A DNA stretch of 64,000 nucleotides from Coleophoma eucalyptorum (taxonomy: Eukaryota; Ascomycota; Leotiomycetes; Helotiales; Dermateaceae), in the NCBI GenBank assembly GCA_026120035.1, contig JALRME010000003.1, positions 1,860,001 through 1,924,000 of the forward strand, in the 5' to 3' direction. The notes beneath the pieces were generated by a model. It was not told the origin of the DNA, ran no database searches, and saw nothing but the letters and a program-made list of their open reading frames with translations. The translations under genes and the position numbers were made by a program. Each line of letters starts with the position of its first letter. Position 1 is the stretch's first letter. Shown one piece after another: positions 44,968-56,443 of the stretch.

Positions 44968-47807
44968 CTAGAGAATTACAATTCTTTCCGCTAAATCCTT
45001 CATCCTGTCTCTCCCCATCCAAGACTTCTTCTCAAGTCCCTCCCAAACTTCACCATCCATGATGCCATGGACATAAGCTCCGCCCATCAAGTTAAATGGT
45101 GACATGCCAAATTCTGTCTTCATAGCTGCCTTCAGGCCTTCATCCTTGCTTGGTCGGAGGATGAACGGCACCTGAGCTCCAACAAGTGAGTAGACTTGAT
45201 CACCGGGTTCAACTCCAATCGGACCGATGCCCATAAAACCTTTCTCGGTGACGAAGAAAGACTTGTTCCAAGATGCTCTATTAATGGCATTTTGCAGTTC
45301 GACTGCCATCTGCCAGTTATTATTGTTCAAAGCTTCGAGGGTATCATGCTCCTAGCCATTAATAGGACTTGGAGCCGTTATACACATTCCGTCCGGGATG
45401 GTTGGGTTGGGTTTGCTCGGTCTCGCTTGGGATCTCAGGTATTTCTTGACAAGCGCAAGGCAAAGGACAACACCGGCAAAAACGTATCCTTTTTGCAAAC
45501 CTTGCAACATTTCGATTGAGCCTTTAGTGATATTGTCTCGAAACCACATGTTGAAGTTTACTTGTAATAGTATGAAGCTTGTCCACACCGGCCAGCCGTC
45601 AGGACGAAATAGCCTATCTATCCAATTCCGCTTTTGTTCAATATGTGGTAGGCCAAGTAAATTTTCATAAAGCTTGTAGACATGCTCCGGAATATTAAGG
45701 GCATTGTTGCCGAAAGCACTCCATTGTGACCATGACTCAGAGGTTCGCATGGGGGCAGAGAAAAAAAACCTGTTCCATCGTGCTCGAGTTATGTAGAGTA
45801 TATCTTTAATATCAGCAAAAGCTTGTTGAAGATAACCTGGGCTTGCACCAAGAAAGGCTCGATTGCACTTTCTTTGTTCATGGTACCAATAGTACCATTA
45901 AAAATGACTCGGGAAGTGGATTCGTTTATATGCACGGGACGCTCTACTTGATATAGGGAGCATGTCCGCGGTGAGTGTGCGCAGCCCTGCTATTAATGCC
46001 CACTCTACCTTTGCTAGATTGGCGAAAGGTTTATACCTGATTTCTTTGTACTCTTCTTTTATGAAATCTTGAAAATGCTTGAGGTGTTCACCCCATGGTG
46101 GTTGAACTGAGTCGAAAAGATTAAGATCGTTCGAAAAGAGGTTATCTACCCAGTTTTTGGCCTCGAAGTCTTTCTCTCTTCGGTCGCCGGAAAATGCTTC
46201 TCTTCTCTCTGCAGGACTTCGAACGAATGGATCTCCCGTTAATCGACGAAATGACTCTGGGTCTGCCACTTTTGTCACCGTGTCAACGTTAGCACCCCAA
46301 AGGCCAAGAAGACTGTCATCGCCCACATAATAAACAATACTGGACTTGCTACCGTAAGCTCTCGAGCGGTCTTGCCAATACTCTCGGCTGCCCTCCGCTG
46401 TATACGGCTGACTGAGTATTTGAGGGAATCGTGTTCGTCTTCTGCTTTTTGGCAGGTCCGTTCGAACATGATTATCGTGCATGATATACTCAATACAGTC
46501 TTGGTTGTTAAAATCCGGCACCCATGATGGGAGGCCGAGGACTGGATATATGCCTCCGTATCGCGTAAGATCATCTAATACCGGGTCAGAGCTGGGCCTC
46601 TTCACACTAGAAAGAATAGTCAAATCATCATCTTCGAATATTATTATGGCTCTTGTAAAGTCTCTATAGACTTGATGAACAGGCTGATCATAGTTCGGAG
46701 CCAGCGACTGTTTGGTGTTCATGGGGTTAGCGATACCAAGCAGAGAATAAATCTTATCACGCGGATTCTGGGTTTCTTGTAGGCCTGTTCGTTGAAGTAA
46801 TGTTGACAACCCAAATCCTCGATTATTGACTCTACTCTCAGAGTTCGGGTTTTCTCTCGTAAGCTTCCAGTAGTCATACAATGTCTTGATGTTGATATGT
46901 TCCTCAAAAATAAAATGCTCTGCTCCAGCATCTATGATAGCTGCACAAGCATCTTGAAAATCTTGCCAAGGGATTGCTGTTGGCCCACATCGGAGCTCAG
47001 CATCCTGAGACAACAAGATTTCCTGGAAGGTCCATGCTCTTGTGAACCAGGCCCTTCGAGCTAATGATTCAAAGCAAGCCTGCTCATCATCTAGAGTCCT
47101 CCAGTAATTCAATTTTTCCATCAGAACAGGTTGCTTTGGATCCACTTCTGCCCGACGAAGTTGGGCCCATCGTTTGATAGCGTTAAAACCCTCATTAGTC
47201 CAGGAATTAGTTTCTCCCAACCAGACAATAACTTTTGTCGCATTCGTATAAATCGCTCCCATGAGAGGAATTTGGTCCTGTTTCTCGATCACGTTCTCCT
47301 GGTTGATGCACAGAGCGTCTATCCACAGATCTCTTTTACGGGAGTCAAATCGCAGCCTTCGCAAAGCAGCGTAAAGATTGGGTGTGACAGAACGCCATCA
47401 AGAAAAACAGTTGGATGGAGATTAGTAGTTTGCGCAATTTGCTCCGCAACAGGGTCTTCCCATCTGTATGACAAAGCTTCATATGTACTCTGATCAACTG
47501 ATCCATGCCGGAGGGAAAGCCGGATTTCAGGGTCAGCCAAGGACCCCTCGTGCAATGTAACAATTCTTATTGCATCAGGACTAAGTAATGGCCGATAACG
47601 GATGTCCTGTCGAGGGCTTCCTTCTTGGATCATTGATATTTGATTTTGAGAGGTACTAGAATTTCGGCCCGTGCCGCCAAAAACTAGAGATCTGTCAAAC
47701 TTAGGAGATTTAAATACCAAGGGAGAACTAAGTCCTGAGGATAGAAGTTGGCCGATATGATGGCAACGTCTTTGCGCGGCTTGGGAGTGAACCCCTCTTC
47801 GCAACAT
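44968..47807 (-). pseudogene. HET-domain (heterokaryon incompatibility) gene, disrupted
   Basis: Large HET-family locus; such genes control allorecognition and programmed cell death after hyphal fusion. The ATG at 47807 leads to YEALSYRWEDP, the first HET motif. The frame then shifts near 47391, apparently by loss of one T in a T run, and the correct frame continues LYAALRRLRF, LWIDALCINQENVIEKQDQIPLMGAIY and KVIVWLGETNSW. WFTRAWTFQEILLS and DKIYSLLGIAN are later motifs. The same frame is then closed by TAA at 45898-45900 and TAG at 45352-45354, yet sequence on both sides keeps family character; the end has SFFVTEKGFMGIGPIGVEPGD and YVHGIMDGE. Neither stop lies in an obvious intron. One deletion plus two nonsense changes point to a dead gene, though assembly error could explain part. 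Confidence 0.85.
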
Positions 47808-48801
47808 TATGTTCTAATATTAAAGATCGAGTTCCATGAGATGAAATATTGTTCGTAATGTGAGAGAATTGCTGGATTTTAGTTTGACCGGACAGAGCCT
47901 GGTCCTCTGCTTATCTCACAAACCAATAAAATCCGTAAGTCATCACCTTGGCGCATCGGATAATCATCCGACTATTCGTGGAACAGCAGTAAATCACATT
48001 CCGACTAAAACGATATATATTTGATGTGTTATTGTTCGTATGCCCCTAATTTCAACTGTATAATACAGGTTAAATGAAGTGTGTAAAGTATAGATGATTC
48101 CTCTTGGTGAAATGTAGCGGAGGAGGGTACCAATACCCTCTTTTGTTTATAGGATCACATGATTACAAACGAGTATCCCGGTGTCATATGACGAGCCTAA
48201 TAGCGATATTCCAGCAGTTATCACGGAAAAGGTACCTAAATAATAGTAGAGGTCTCCTTTGTTCGATATGAGGAAGTCAACAATTGCAATCCATGTTTCG
48301 ACTCGCCACTTTCTCCCTTTGAGCTGTCTTCCGCCTCATATTCGAATTTTAAGCCACATACCTTAAGTTCTCTAAGAAATGTCTTTGCACTACTTAATAA
48401 CGGAATGAATTTATCTGAAAGATGTGAATACATGTGTAACCGGGACCAAGTTTTATTTTTACTTTACATCACGTGTGCATAGAAGGGTGGGATAAAGTAC
48501 GAGGTTTGTCAGGTGATAATTGCATTATTCACCGCATTAGCCAACCCAACAAGAGATGTCGTGTCTAGGCGTTTGAAGCGGACACATCTGTTAACACCAC
48601 ATCGGCCACTATTCGTTATCGCAACCACGTGATTTTGCTTCGACATCTCCCAAGCTTAGCCTTTCATAGATATTAAAGAAATAGCAAGCTTCTGTGATAA
48701 GCCTCAAGCTTCCCACTTATTTAACCCAACCTTATCATTCGACTATTAAAATATCATGCTACCATCTATACTACGCAAGTAAGAGTAAAATTCGGAATCA
48801 C
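47808..48801. other. Divergent intergenic region
   Basis: About 1 kb between the start of the HET locus and the next Zn2Cys6 gene. It is A+T-rich, with no supported ORF; both promoters should be here. Confidence 0.45.
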
Positions 48802-50441
48802 ATGGCGCAATCGGTCTTTCCACTTAGCTATGGTACTCCTAGCCAGGGTCCAGATGGTACACATACCTCTCATTTCTCTAATGAACCTGCTCAATTAACT
48901 AGTATGTTTTCTCAGACTGCCAGAAGTGTAAGACCCGACGTATCCGTTGTGATCGTGCAAGTCCTGCTTGCAGAAAATGCTATAGCCGAGGTTTTCAATG
49001 TCCTGGTTACACATGGGGAGTGAAACTACGATGGGACCAAGGTGTTGCCAGTAGAGGTCTATTAAAGGGGCAATCCGTGCCAGTTCGAAATGAACGATTG
49101 CCACCTTCAACACAACCAGAACAGGTTTATTCGTCTCGAGTTGAAAAACGCCATACTCCCACCCCATCCACGGAGCAAAATCTCACCACCTCGGAATGCA
49201 CTACTCCTGGTATAGCTCTCACTCAAGAGAATATATTTTTTCCAAGCCCGTCTTCTTTAACCCGTACTCTGCTTCGACCTCACACGGCACAGCGACTTTT
49301 GTATCATTATAGTCAAATGCTCTCATCCAGATTACCGTGGATCGATTCTACAGATAACCCATGGCGAGCTATGATACTCCCCTTGGCAATGGAATCTCCT
49401 TCGCTTCTCTCTGCAATGCTATCAATGGCAGCAGAAGACCTTGCTGTCAGTTTCGATAAGGCGTCGCTACCGAATGAGTTTGCACGACAGGCAAGAAATT
49501 ATCGGGAATATGCTGTGAAGCTGCTCACAGAATGCTTTGCAAAAGATTTCAAGTCAGATACTGTGAAATCCCTGGATTCCAAAACCATATCTTATACTTT
49601 GGCAACTACATTAGTCCTTTGTAATCTTGAGATTCGACAACCACATTCGACATCATGGCGAGTTCATCTACTTGCGGCTCGGACGGTAATTCGTTGTTGT
49701 ACAACAACAATAAATGGTCTACCAAGTTCAGGCTCAATGACAAATGATTTTCTCATCCAAAAGTTCTTTTCTATAAACGTTTTCGCTTTCATAACTACGT
49801 TTGGTATTACGGATGAAGTAACAGATGAGACGTTAAACGATGACTGTAACTCGATCTTCATTGAGTTCCTCCGAATCATGCAGATTATCACCCGAGAGGA
49901 ACGTCGCAAACATGATGAAAATAGTCTCGTTCATACTCTTCCAATGAGTATCTCAGAAGATTGTGAGTATATACACCACAAATTTGATTATGCACGGGAA
50001 AGAACTTTCTCGTGTAGTGAGCAATTAAAGCTCAACTCTGAAGCTGCACGACGCGATCTGGAGAACGTGGTAAACATGTTTTACTACGCAGGTCTTATAT
50101 ATAGTCACCATGCGGTTCTTAATTGTTGTGCAGATGAGGTTGAAATCTGGCGGGACAAAATTATTGAGCAATTCAATTCTATGCAAGATGTAGCAAGATT
50201 CTCTCAAGATCTGCTTTGGCCACTCTTTATTGCCGGGACTGAAGTTTCCAGGTGTAAAAGAATGCAGGAAGTGCTGGAAAAGAAGATCCGTGAAGTCATT
50301 GCAGTTTCTGGGCATTGGAATGGTTTGGAAGTCCTCAGGTTCTTGAGGTGTTTATGGCAATCCGCTGGCGATTGTCCTATCAGTTGGATTGACTTTGCAA
50401 GAGACTGGACCCAGCAAGGGAACTATTTCCTCATCATCTGA
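48802..50441 (+). CDS. Zn2Cys6 transcription factor
   Basis: Proposed 526-residue regulator, exons 48802-48856 and 48916-50441. A 59-base intron (GTACAC donor, TCTCAG acceptor) brings the start into frame with DCQKCKTRRIRCDRASPACRK, a CX2CX6CX6CX2CX6C cluster, followed by CPGYTWGVKLRW. A second donor at 48832 is also in phase and would shorten the N-terminus. The rest is a fungal-specific transcription factor domain of the Pro1/UPC2-like class: RPHTAQRLLYHYSQMLSSRL, LPLAMESPSLLSAMLSMAAEDL and a late ARFSQDLLWPLFIAGTE. It is a short member of its class, complete to a normal stop. It lies 1 kb upstream of the oxygenase gene in the same direction and may regulate it and the permease beyond. Confidence 0.85.
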
Positions 50442-51427
50442 TGATCTACTTTATATGATGCTGAAGTATATCGCACCACAATAAACCCTTGAATCTTCCT
50501 TGGAGCCCTCCTTATGAGACTTCAGGCTGAATTATCACCGGTTTTACCCTTGAAATTTCCGTCTAACATGTATTCTATAACCTAGTGCACCATACAAGCA
50601 GCAAGTGCAACACTTTTTATGGCAACACGTCTTTATTACACTTAATTAAACCTCTTGATAACAAATCATGGCTACATCTCTGTACAACGGTAAGATTATA
50701 CTTGCCCTTAAATTTCTTAATAGCAACCCTACTTTGAGCCTTAGATCTGTGGTATCGTGAGTCGTCAATCAAGTGATATTATGGCGCTGATGAAATTTGG
50801 CCATTCTGGGTCTTCCACGGATTATGTCATGCACCGGTGATGGTTATTGGACAGGACGAGATTATGTTCATTCCTGTGGATAAAAACCTACAAAATTGAT
50901 ATCCAAACAAAGGCACGGCGAATGTAACTTGAGTATCGCGAACTTTACCAACTATAGGAATTATATCCCATATTGTGGACATGCGTGGTTATTCTATCGA
51001 AATATGTGGCTTAGGATCAAATTTTGCCTTCAACATGTGCTGTGTGGTCTTCTTAATTTCAAGTCAAGCAGCGCGGCAAGGAGAAAGTGCCTTCTTTCGG
51101 ACTCTAGAAGGTCCACATGACTATCAGCCTCTAGGAGCTCGATAAGATATCAGGGCTAAGAGCGCAGGGACGGAGCAGAGAGTGGTTGAGCAATTTCTAT
51201 TTTCGTAACGCTGTGATTAGTTAAGGATTCTATAGGGCCTAAGATAAGCATCGAAATTTAACCATTCACAGTATCATTACCCAAGGCTAACTGCTAACCT
51301 ACAACACTGAAGTGGGAGGGTTGTAAATATATATAATGAGTGCTAAGTTTACTATCAAGTTCACACCATATATTTTCTCGCAGGCGCTTCTATCTGATCA
51401 CAATTTGACTATATCATCGTTTCCAAG
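50442..51427. other. Promoter region of the oxygenase gene
   Basis: About 990 bases without a supported gene. Several short frames with A+T-rich codons are probably chance. The last 200 bases should contain the promoter of the following gene. Confidence 0.45.
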
Positions 51428-52492
51428 ATGTCTACAGCCTTTGCGACCGTCGTTCCTGCCACTACATTTGAACCACTCGACAATGTCGAAATAGCTCGAA
51501 AACCAGTGACTTTTCAACCAGCCAAACACATGGCATTTCAGCCTCCAAAGGAGGTCATTACTTTGAGAGAGCTCCTTTTATCGGAAGAGAATTCTTGTTC
51601 GCCTGTAGCAATCACCCAGCCGTTTCCGTTATTCTCCCTTGAAGGCGTAACAGAAATGCGCAAAGATGTCTTCCGCAAGGAAGTTGTTAGCAAACATGGC
51701 CAAAAGATAAAACCAGGAGTCTATAAGATGCGAGGGTATGCCCAAGACACCCCCTTCGTTGATGCTGTCTGGCGTAGCCCAGAAGTCATCGGTGCATGTT
51801 CACAAGCTGCTGGGGTTGATCTGGAGGTAATCTTTGATTACGAGATAGGACATGTCAATGTTCAATTGGACGACCTTGCCGATAAAGAATCTCTGGATGA
51901 CCTACTACCGCCACCGATTCCACCAAAGGTGCCAAAAGATTCCCAAGTAGAAATTCTATCCGACGAAGAACAGTTAACCGCGGTTCGTGGTTGGCACGTT
52001 GATGCATATCCTTGGGTTTGTGTCTGTATGCTTTCAGATCCCGAAGGCATGCAGGGTGGCGAGACTGGTCTGGAGAAGGGTGATGGGTCTATTGTGAAAA
52101 TGCTGGGTCCCGGGGTGGGCTGGGCAGTCATGATGCAGGGAGGATGCATCAACCACATCGCGCTCAAAGCTTACGGATCCAAGGAGCGGATCACCATGGT
52201 TACTTCTTTTAAGGCAAAAGACCCACTGGCAAAGGATATGAGTACGCTCCATATAACTAACAAGAGCAGCCGACTAGAGGAGCTATTCCTACAATGGACG
52301 ACCTACAGAATGGATATTATCTCTAAGAGAGCAGAGGCAATTAAGCAGGACATTGCTAATGGACGAATGTCAGCAGATGAGATCAAAAGGAAGATGAATG
52401 ATTGGGTAAAGGAGCAGACTGAATATCTTGCGATTACGTGCCGAGAGATGGAGGATGCTGTACCTTACGGCACTAATGTTAATGTTCATTAA
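51428..52492 (+). CDS. 2OG-Fe(II) oxygenase-like protein
   Basis: Single-exon protein of 354 residues. The double-stranded beta-helix metal site is visible: His190 and Asp192 in GWHVDAYPWVCV, His243 in GGCINHIALKAYG, and Arg254 eleven residues later in KERITMV, where the 2-oxoglutarate carboxylate is bound. GGETGLEKGDGSIVKMLGPGVGWAVMMQG between them is the usual core. The first 150 residues and the C-terminal helices (KQDIANGRMSADEIKRKMND) are typical of a fungal group of unassigned hydroxylases often found beside regulators and transporters. No signal peptide, so cytosolic. The substrate is unknown; an amino-acid derivative is possible because an amino-acid permease gene starts 1.2 kb downstream. 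Confidence 0.85.
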   Translation: MSTAFATVVPATTFEPLDNVEIARKPVTFQPAKHMAFQPPKEVITLRELLLSEENSCSPVAITQPFPLFSLEGVTEMRKDVFRKEVVSKHGQKIKPGVYKMRGYAQDTPFVDAVWRSPEVIGACSQAAGVDLEVIFDYEIGHVNVQLDDLADKESLDDLLPPPIPPKVPKDSQVEILSDEEQLTAVRGWHVDAYPWVCVCMLSDPEGMQGGETGLEKGDGSIVKMLGPGVGWAVMMQGGCINHIALKAYGSKERITMVTSFKAKDPLAKDMSTLHITNKSSRLEELFLQWTTYRMDIISKRAEAIKQDIANGRMSADEIKRKMNDWVKEQTEYLAITCREMEDAVPYGTNVNVH

Positions 52493-52694
52493 TGACGATA
52501 CGTATCATACAGTATGGATTCATCATACCACGAGTATATGAGATTTTAGTCTGCTAGTAATTCGTTGCTTTGGTCATATTTACCCTAGAGCATGAAATTA
52601 TGTCGCAGCTTGAAGTACCGTTTACCCGTTGAATGCATGAACAACAATTTCAGATCAGTCAGATTTAGCAAGGTGAAAGATATGACTTCACATG

Positions 52695-52958
52695 TTATAG
52701 GAGATCGATAGCTTCATCGCCATCGTACAAGACGAAGCTTGTTGCATAGAGGTACTCAGCTCCAGCCTTATTTGTAATAAGATTGTTGTGATTGCCTTGT
52801 TGCAACCTCTTCACCTTATGGTCTCCTGGACAGTCAAGGGTAAAACCACTTGGACAGGACAAGTAAAATGTTCCTGGCCATCTTGACTGTTGGAGTTTCC
52901 TACGCCCGAGGACTGCCCCAACAACCGAGAGCGCCTCGACCGTGGAATTCATGGCCAT
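52695..52958 (-). CDS. Small hypothetical protein, 87 residues
   Basis: Not recognised. The frame is less A+T-rich than its surroundings, begins with ATG and has a hydrophilic sequence with one possible Cys pair (YLSCPSGFTLDCPGD). It contains no signal peptide or membrane segment. It lies 203 bases from the oxygenase stop, in convergent orientation. It could be a real small gene, a fragment, or chance; conservation in related genomes would decide. Confidence 0.35.
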   Translation of the reverse strand: MAMNSTVEALSVVGAVLGRRKLQQSRWPGTFYLSCPSGFTLDCPGDHKVKRLQQGNHNNLITNKAGAEYLYATSFVLYDGDEAIDLL

Positions 52959-53668
52959 GTTGGGTATAGTCTAATTGGTACACGCGCAGTACTCTCTGGT
53001 CTATGAGGATGAGGAAATAGTCGACGAGGCGACTCTAGCTTATCAATACCGTTTTACGGTTGGTGGTTTAGACTGGAGTCGAGATATCTGTCACATTTTC
53101 TAGGATACCAGCTGGCTGGTTGCTTGAGATAAGTACGGAGTAAGTGCCAAGTAACAATCGGGTCAGTCGGGGCTAACACAGTTCTGGCTGCTCGCTTGAG
53201 ACTTTAAGTGGGCCACTGCTTGTCATGCTTTCTAGACAAGGGACCCGGCGGGGATTGGCGGGGATGGCGGAACTGAGAGGAGTGGGGGAGTGGGAAAGTG
53301 GGAGCGGAAGTTACTTTTATGTCATTTCTCTATGAATAAAGTCTTTATCCTGCCTTCTTGAGAAAATACCATACACTGTTTCCGAGATTATCTCAGCGCT
53401 GCACCCCCATCTCAAGGCTTGGTCGAAAGATAAGAATGTTGTTTGTGCGGAAAGACCCACGAGTCCATTATTCCTTATCATTATCGTCATCCAAATCACC
53501 TGAAGCTTGTGGTCATGGATATTTGTATATATATGCCTGCAGCAGTCGGACTACATGACCAGTGTACATCCCTTCAACGGTTCATTCATTCATTCATTCT
53601 GAACCTTCTGGCGTAGAGCATTTCCTGGGCTAGGATCTTCGTGGGTATAATCATTTGCAAGCTTCATC
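52959..53668. promoter_or_regulatory. Promoter region of the second amino-acid permease
   Basis: About 710 bases. It holds tandem GGCGGGGAT units at 53247-53270 (listed next) and a TTCA microsatellite of four to five units at 53580-53600, 70 bases before the ATG. No supported ORF. Confidence 0.5.
53247..53270 (+). promoter_or_regulatory. Tandem CreA-like sites
   Basis: GGCGGGGATT, GGCGGGGAT and a partial GGCGG stand in tandem. Each full unit contains GCGGGG, which fits the SYGGRG consensus of the carbon repressor CreA. They are about 400 bases upstream of the amino-acid permease ATG. Confidence 0.45.
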
Positions 53669-55520
53669 ATGGAGTACAAGCATGAGGCAAAGGCGACAGA
53701 CACTCAGGAGAGATCAGAAAACAGTGGAGAGTATGAAGGAATAGTGCTAGACAATGCTGATCAGTTGCAACGTCATCTGGGGAATCGGCAAATTCAGCTC
53801 ATTGCCATAGGTGGCTCAATTGGAACAGCTCTTTTTGTCAGTATCGGTGGCGGTCTCTTGAAAGGCGGCCCGGCCTCGCTGCTCTTAGCGTACGCGACTT
53901 ATTCCTGCCTGTTAGCCCTCGTCAACAACTGCATGGCCGAGATGGCTGTATTCATGCCGGTATCTGGATCTTTCATTCGTATGGCTGGGAAATGGGTTGA
54001 TGAATCTTTTGGATTTATGGCAGGCTGGAACTTCTTTCTCTACGAGGCAGTCCTTATTCCTTGGGAAATATCAGCTCTCAATCTCGTCTTGACCTTTTGG
54101 AGCGATGACATACCTGTTGCTGCTATTTGCGCTGCTTGCATAGTTCTGTACTCGTAAGTAATAAGTGGCTTTCGGGATACTTCTATTCATCACTGACAAG
54201 ACTAGTGCCTTGAACATCTTTGCTGTCAAATATTATGGAGAGGCCGAATTCTGGTAAGTACTTCATCATCCGTAAGGAATGTTCTGACATTTAGAACAGG
54301 CTTGCATCTGGCAAAGTCTTGCTTATCGCTATTGTTTTCTCATTTACCTTTGTAACTATGGTCGGTGGCAATCCTCAACATGATGCATATGGATTCAGAA
54401 ACTGGAGTCATCCTGTAAGTACTCATTAGTGAGGCTTATTGGCCGCTAATGCAGCCATATCTTTTATATTTGCACGTCAGACTCATCAAATAAACAGGGT
54501 GCATTCAAAGAATATGTCACAACTGGAGACTTAGGTCGCTTTGAAGGATTCCTCGGTTCACTGTGGACTGCTGCCTTCACAATCGTTGGCCCAGAATACC
54601 TTGCCATGGTTGCTGGTGAGGCCAAGCATCCCCGAATATATCTCAAGAATGCTTTCAAAACTATGTACTGGCGATTTGCGGTATTTTTCATCGGCGGTGC
54701 ACTTTGTGTTGGGATCATCCTCCCCTATAATGACCCAACACTGAACTCCGTCCTCCAAGGAGAGTCGAGTGGAGCTGGAACAGCAGCAGCGTCTCCATAT
54801 GTCATTGCTATGCAAAACATGGGTATCAGTGCTCTGCCGCATCTTACCAATGCTCTCCTCGTCACATCAATCTTCTCAGCAGGAAATGCACTCACCTATT
54901 GTGCAACAAGGTCTCTCTATGGTCTCGCTCTTGAAGGCCAAGCACCTAAGTTTCTTCGAAAGTGCACCAAATCTGGTGTGCCCATATATTGCTACATTGT
55001 CACCATGCTTTTCCCACTCTTATCCTTCCTCCAGGTATCAAGCGGATCAGCTCAAGTCATCACCTGGCTAGCAAATCTTACAGAGGCTGCACAGATTATC
55101 AACTATATCGTAATGTCCCTGACATATATTTTCTTCTACCGTGCGCTCAAAGCTCAAGGCATCGACCGAAAGAGCCTTCCGTATACAGGCTGGTTCCAGC
55201 CTTATTGTGGTTGGATCGGCCTGTCAGGCATGATTATTACTGTGACATGTTACGGGTACACGACATTTCTGCCCGGACATTGGGATGTTGGCAGCTTCTT
55301 TTCCTACTATACGATGCTCTTACTCGCTCCCCTCACATATGGCGGATGGAAGGTGACCAAGCGGACAAAATTTATTCCCAGTGGGGAAGCAGATCTCGTT
55401 TGGGATAGGCCAGTAATTGATGCATATGAAGCGGCGATTGTTGCAAAGCCCTCCACATTTTGGGGGGAAGTATTGGACATGTTTCGCTTGAGAAAGAAAA
55501 GTGTTGTACAAGATTTCTAA
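53669..55520 (+). CDS. Amino-acid permease, YAT family
   Basis: Plasma-membrane amino-acid:proton symporter of 556 residues, four exons: 53669-54153, 54206-54253, 54300-54414, 54498-55520. The N-terminal tail ends in HLGNRQIQLIAIGGSIGTALFVSIG, the classical YAT start of helix 1. MAEMAVFMPVSGSFIRMAGKWVD, GWNFFLYEAVLIPWEISALN, ALNIFAVKYYGEAEFWLASGKVL, TIVGPEYLAMVAGEAKHPR and ATRSLYGLALEGQAPK follow in family order, and splicing restores each junction exactly. Fungal relatives carry a broad or narrow range of amino acids; specificity cannot be read. It lies after the oxygenase gene and may work with it. It is clearly distinct from the permease at 19253-21336. Confidence 0.93.
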
Positions 55521-56443
55521 GTGTTTGGTCGGATCTCTAAAGCATTATTATTCTAAGTCTACAGATATATATGTACTATAGTGAGACATCCATCTGCACC
55601 ACCGGTTATGTTCCTACGCTTGTAATGATGCCTGTCTGCAGCCCCAGTTTCTTAATTCTTAAATTCTGACCGCACTTTGAGATGTTAAAGTGGATTGAAT
55701 CAATATCAAATTTGACTAAGTGTATATCATTGGGCAGTTGCTTTTATTACCTTTAACTCTGTGCCGCCCATTCTATTGCGAGTTTCCGTGATAAGACATA
55801 ATTAATGGGCATTCTATCACGACTTTCATCGAGTCGGACTGAAACTAATATTTTATAGGTTTACGGATCTAACCTGAAAGGAATCCAGACTCCTTAGAGA
55901 AAACTACAGACAGTTAATGGAACCCCATCGTACAGATGCCTCTTTATACTTTGGGTATCCTGACTTCCTCTGGTTGACTCATCGTTGTTCTTGCTGGAAA
56001 TGCTCTTGAATGGCTTGTCTCTGGTAACTGACGTGTTAGCCTTGCGAGAATATCCACGTGTTTCCATTCGCTTTGCCTAGCTGTAATATAGAGATGAGCT
56101 GGATGGGATAGGCTAGGAATGGTAACTTATCTAAATTGAACTTGCTAAGAATCAACCCTTTGATCATATACACGTTTTTGGACACTTCCGCATTCATTTA
56201 CCTTATGGTACTTGCTCAGTAACAAGCTATACCTTGAACAGAGTGGCGTGTTATGCGAGAGGCTGCTTCGCGTAAGGAGTATTCGAATAAGTGACAGCTT
56301 GACTTTCTAGTATATTTTAACGAGTTATGCTAAGAACAACTTCACCTTGGAATATGTTAACACACTGCAACCTTGGCCTCTCTTAAACTTAAGCCAACAA
56401 TAATCTATAACATTACCTGACGATTAGTAGTAGTACACCACCT
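55521..56443. other. A+T-rich intergenic region
   Basis: About 920 bases after the permease gene with no supported coding sequence or repeat. Confidence 0.5.
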
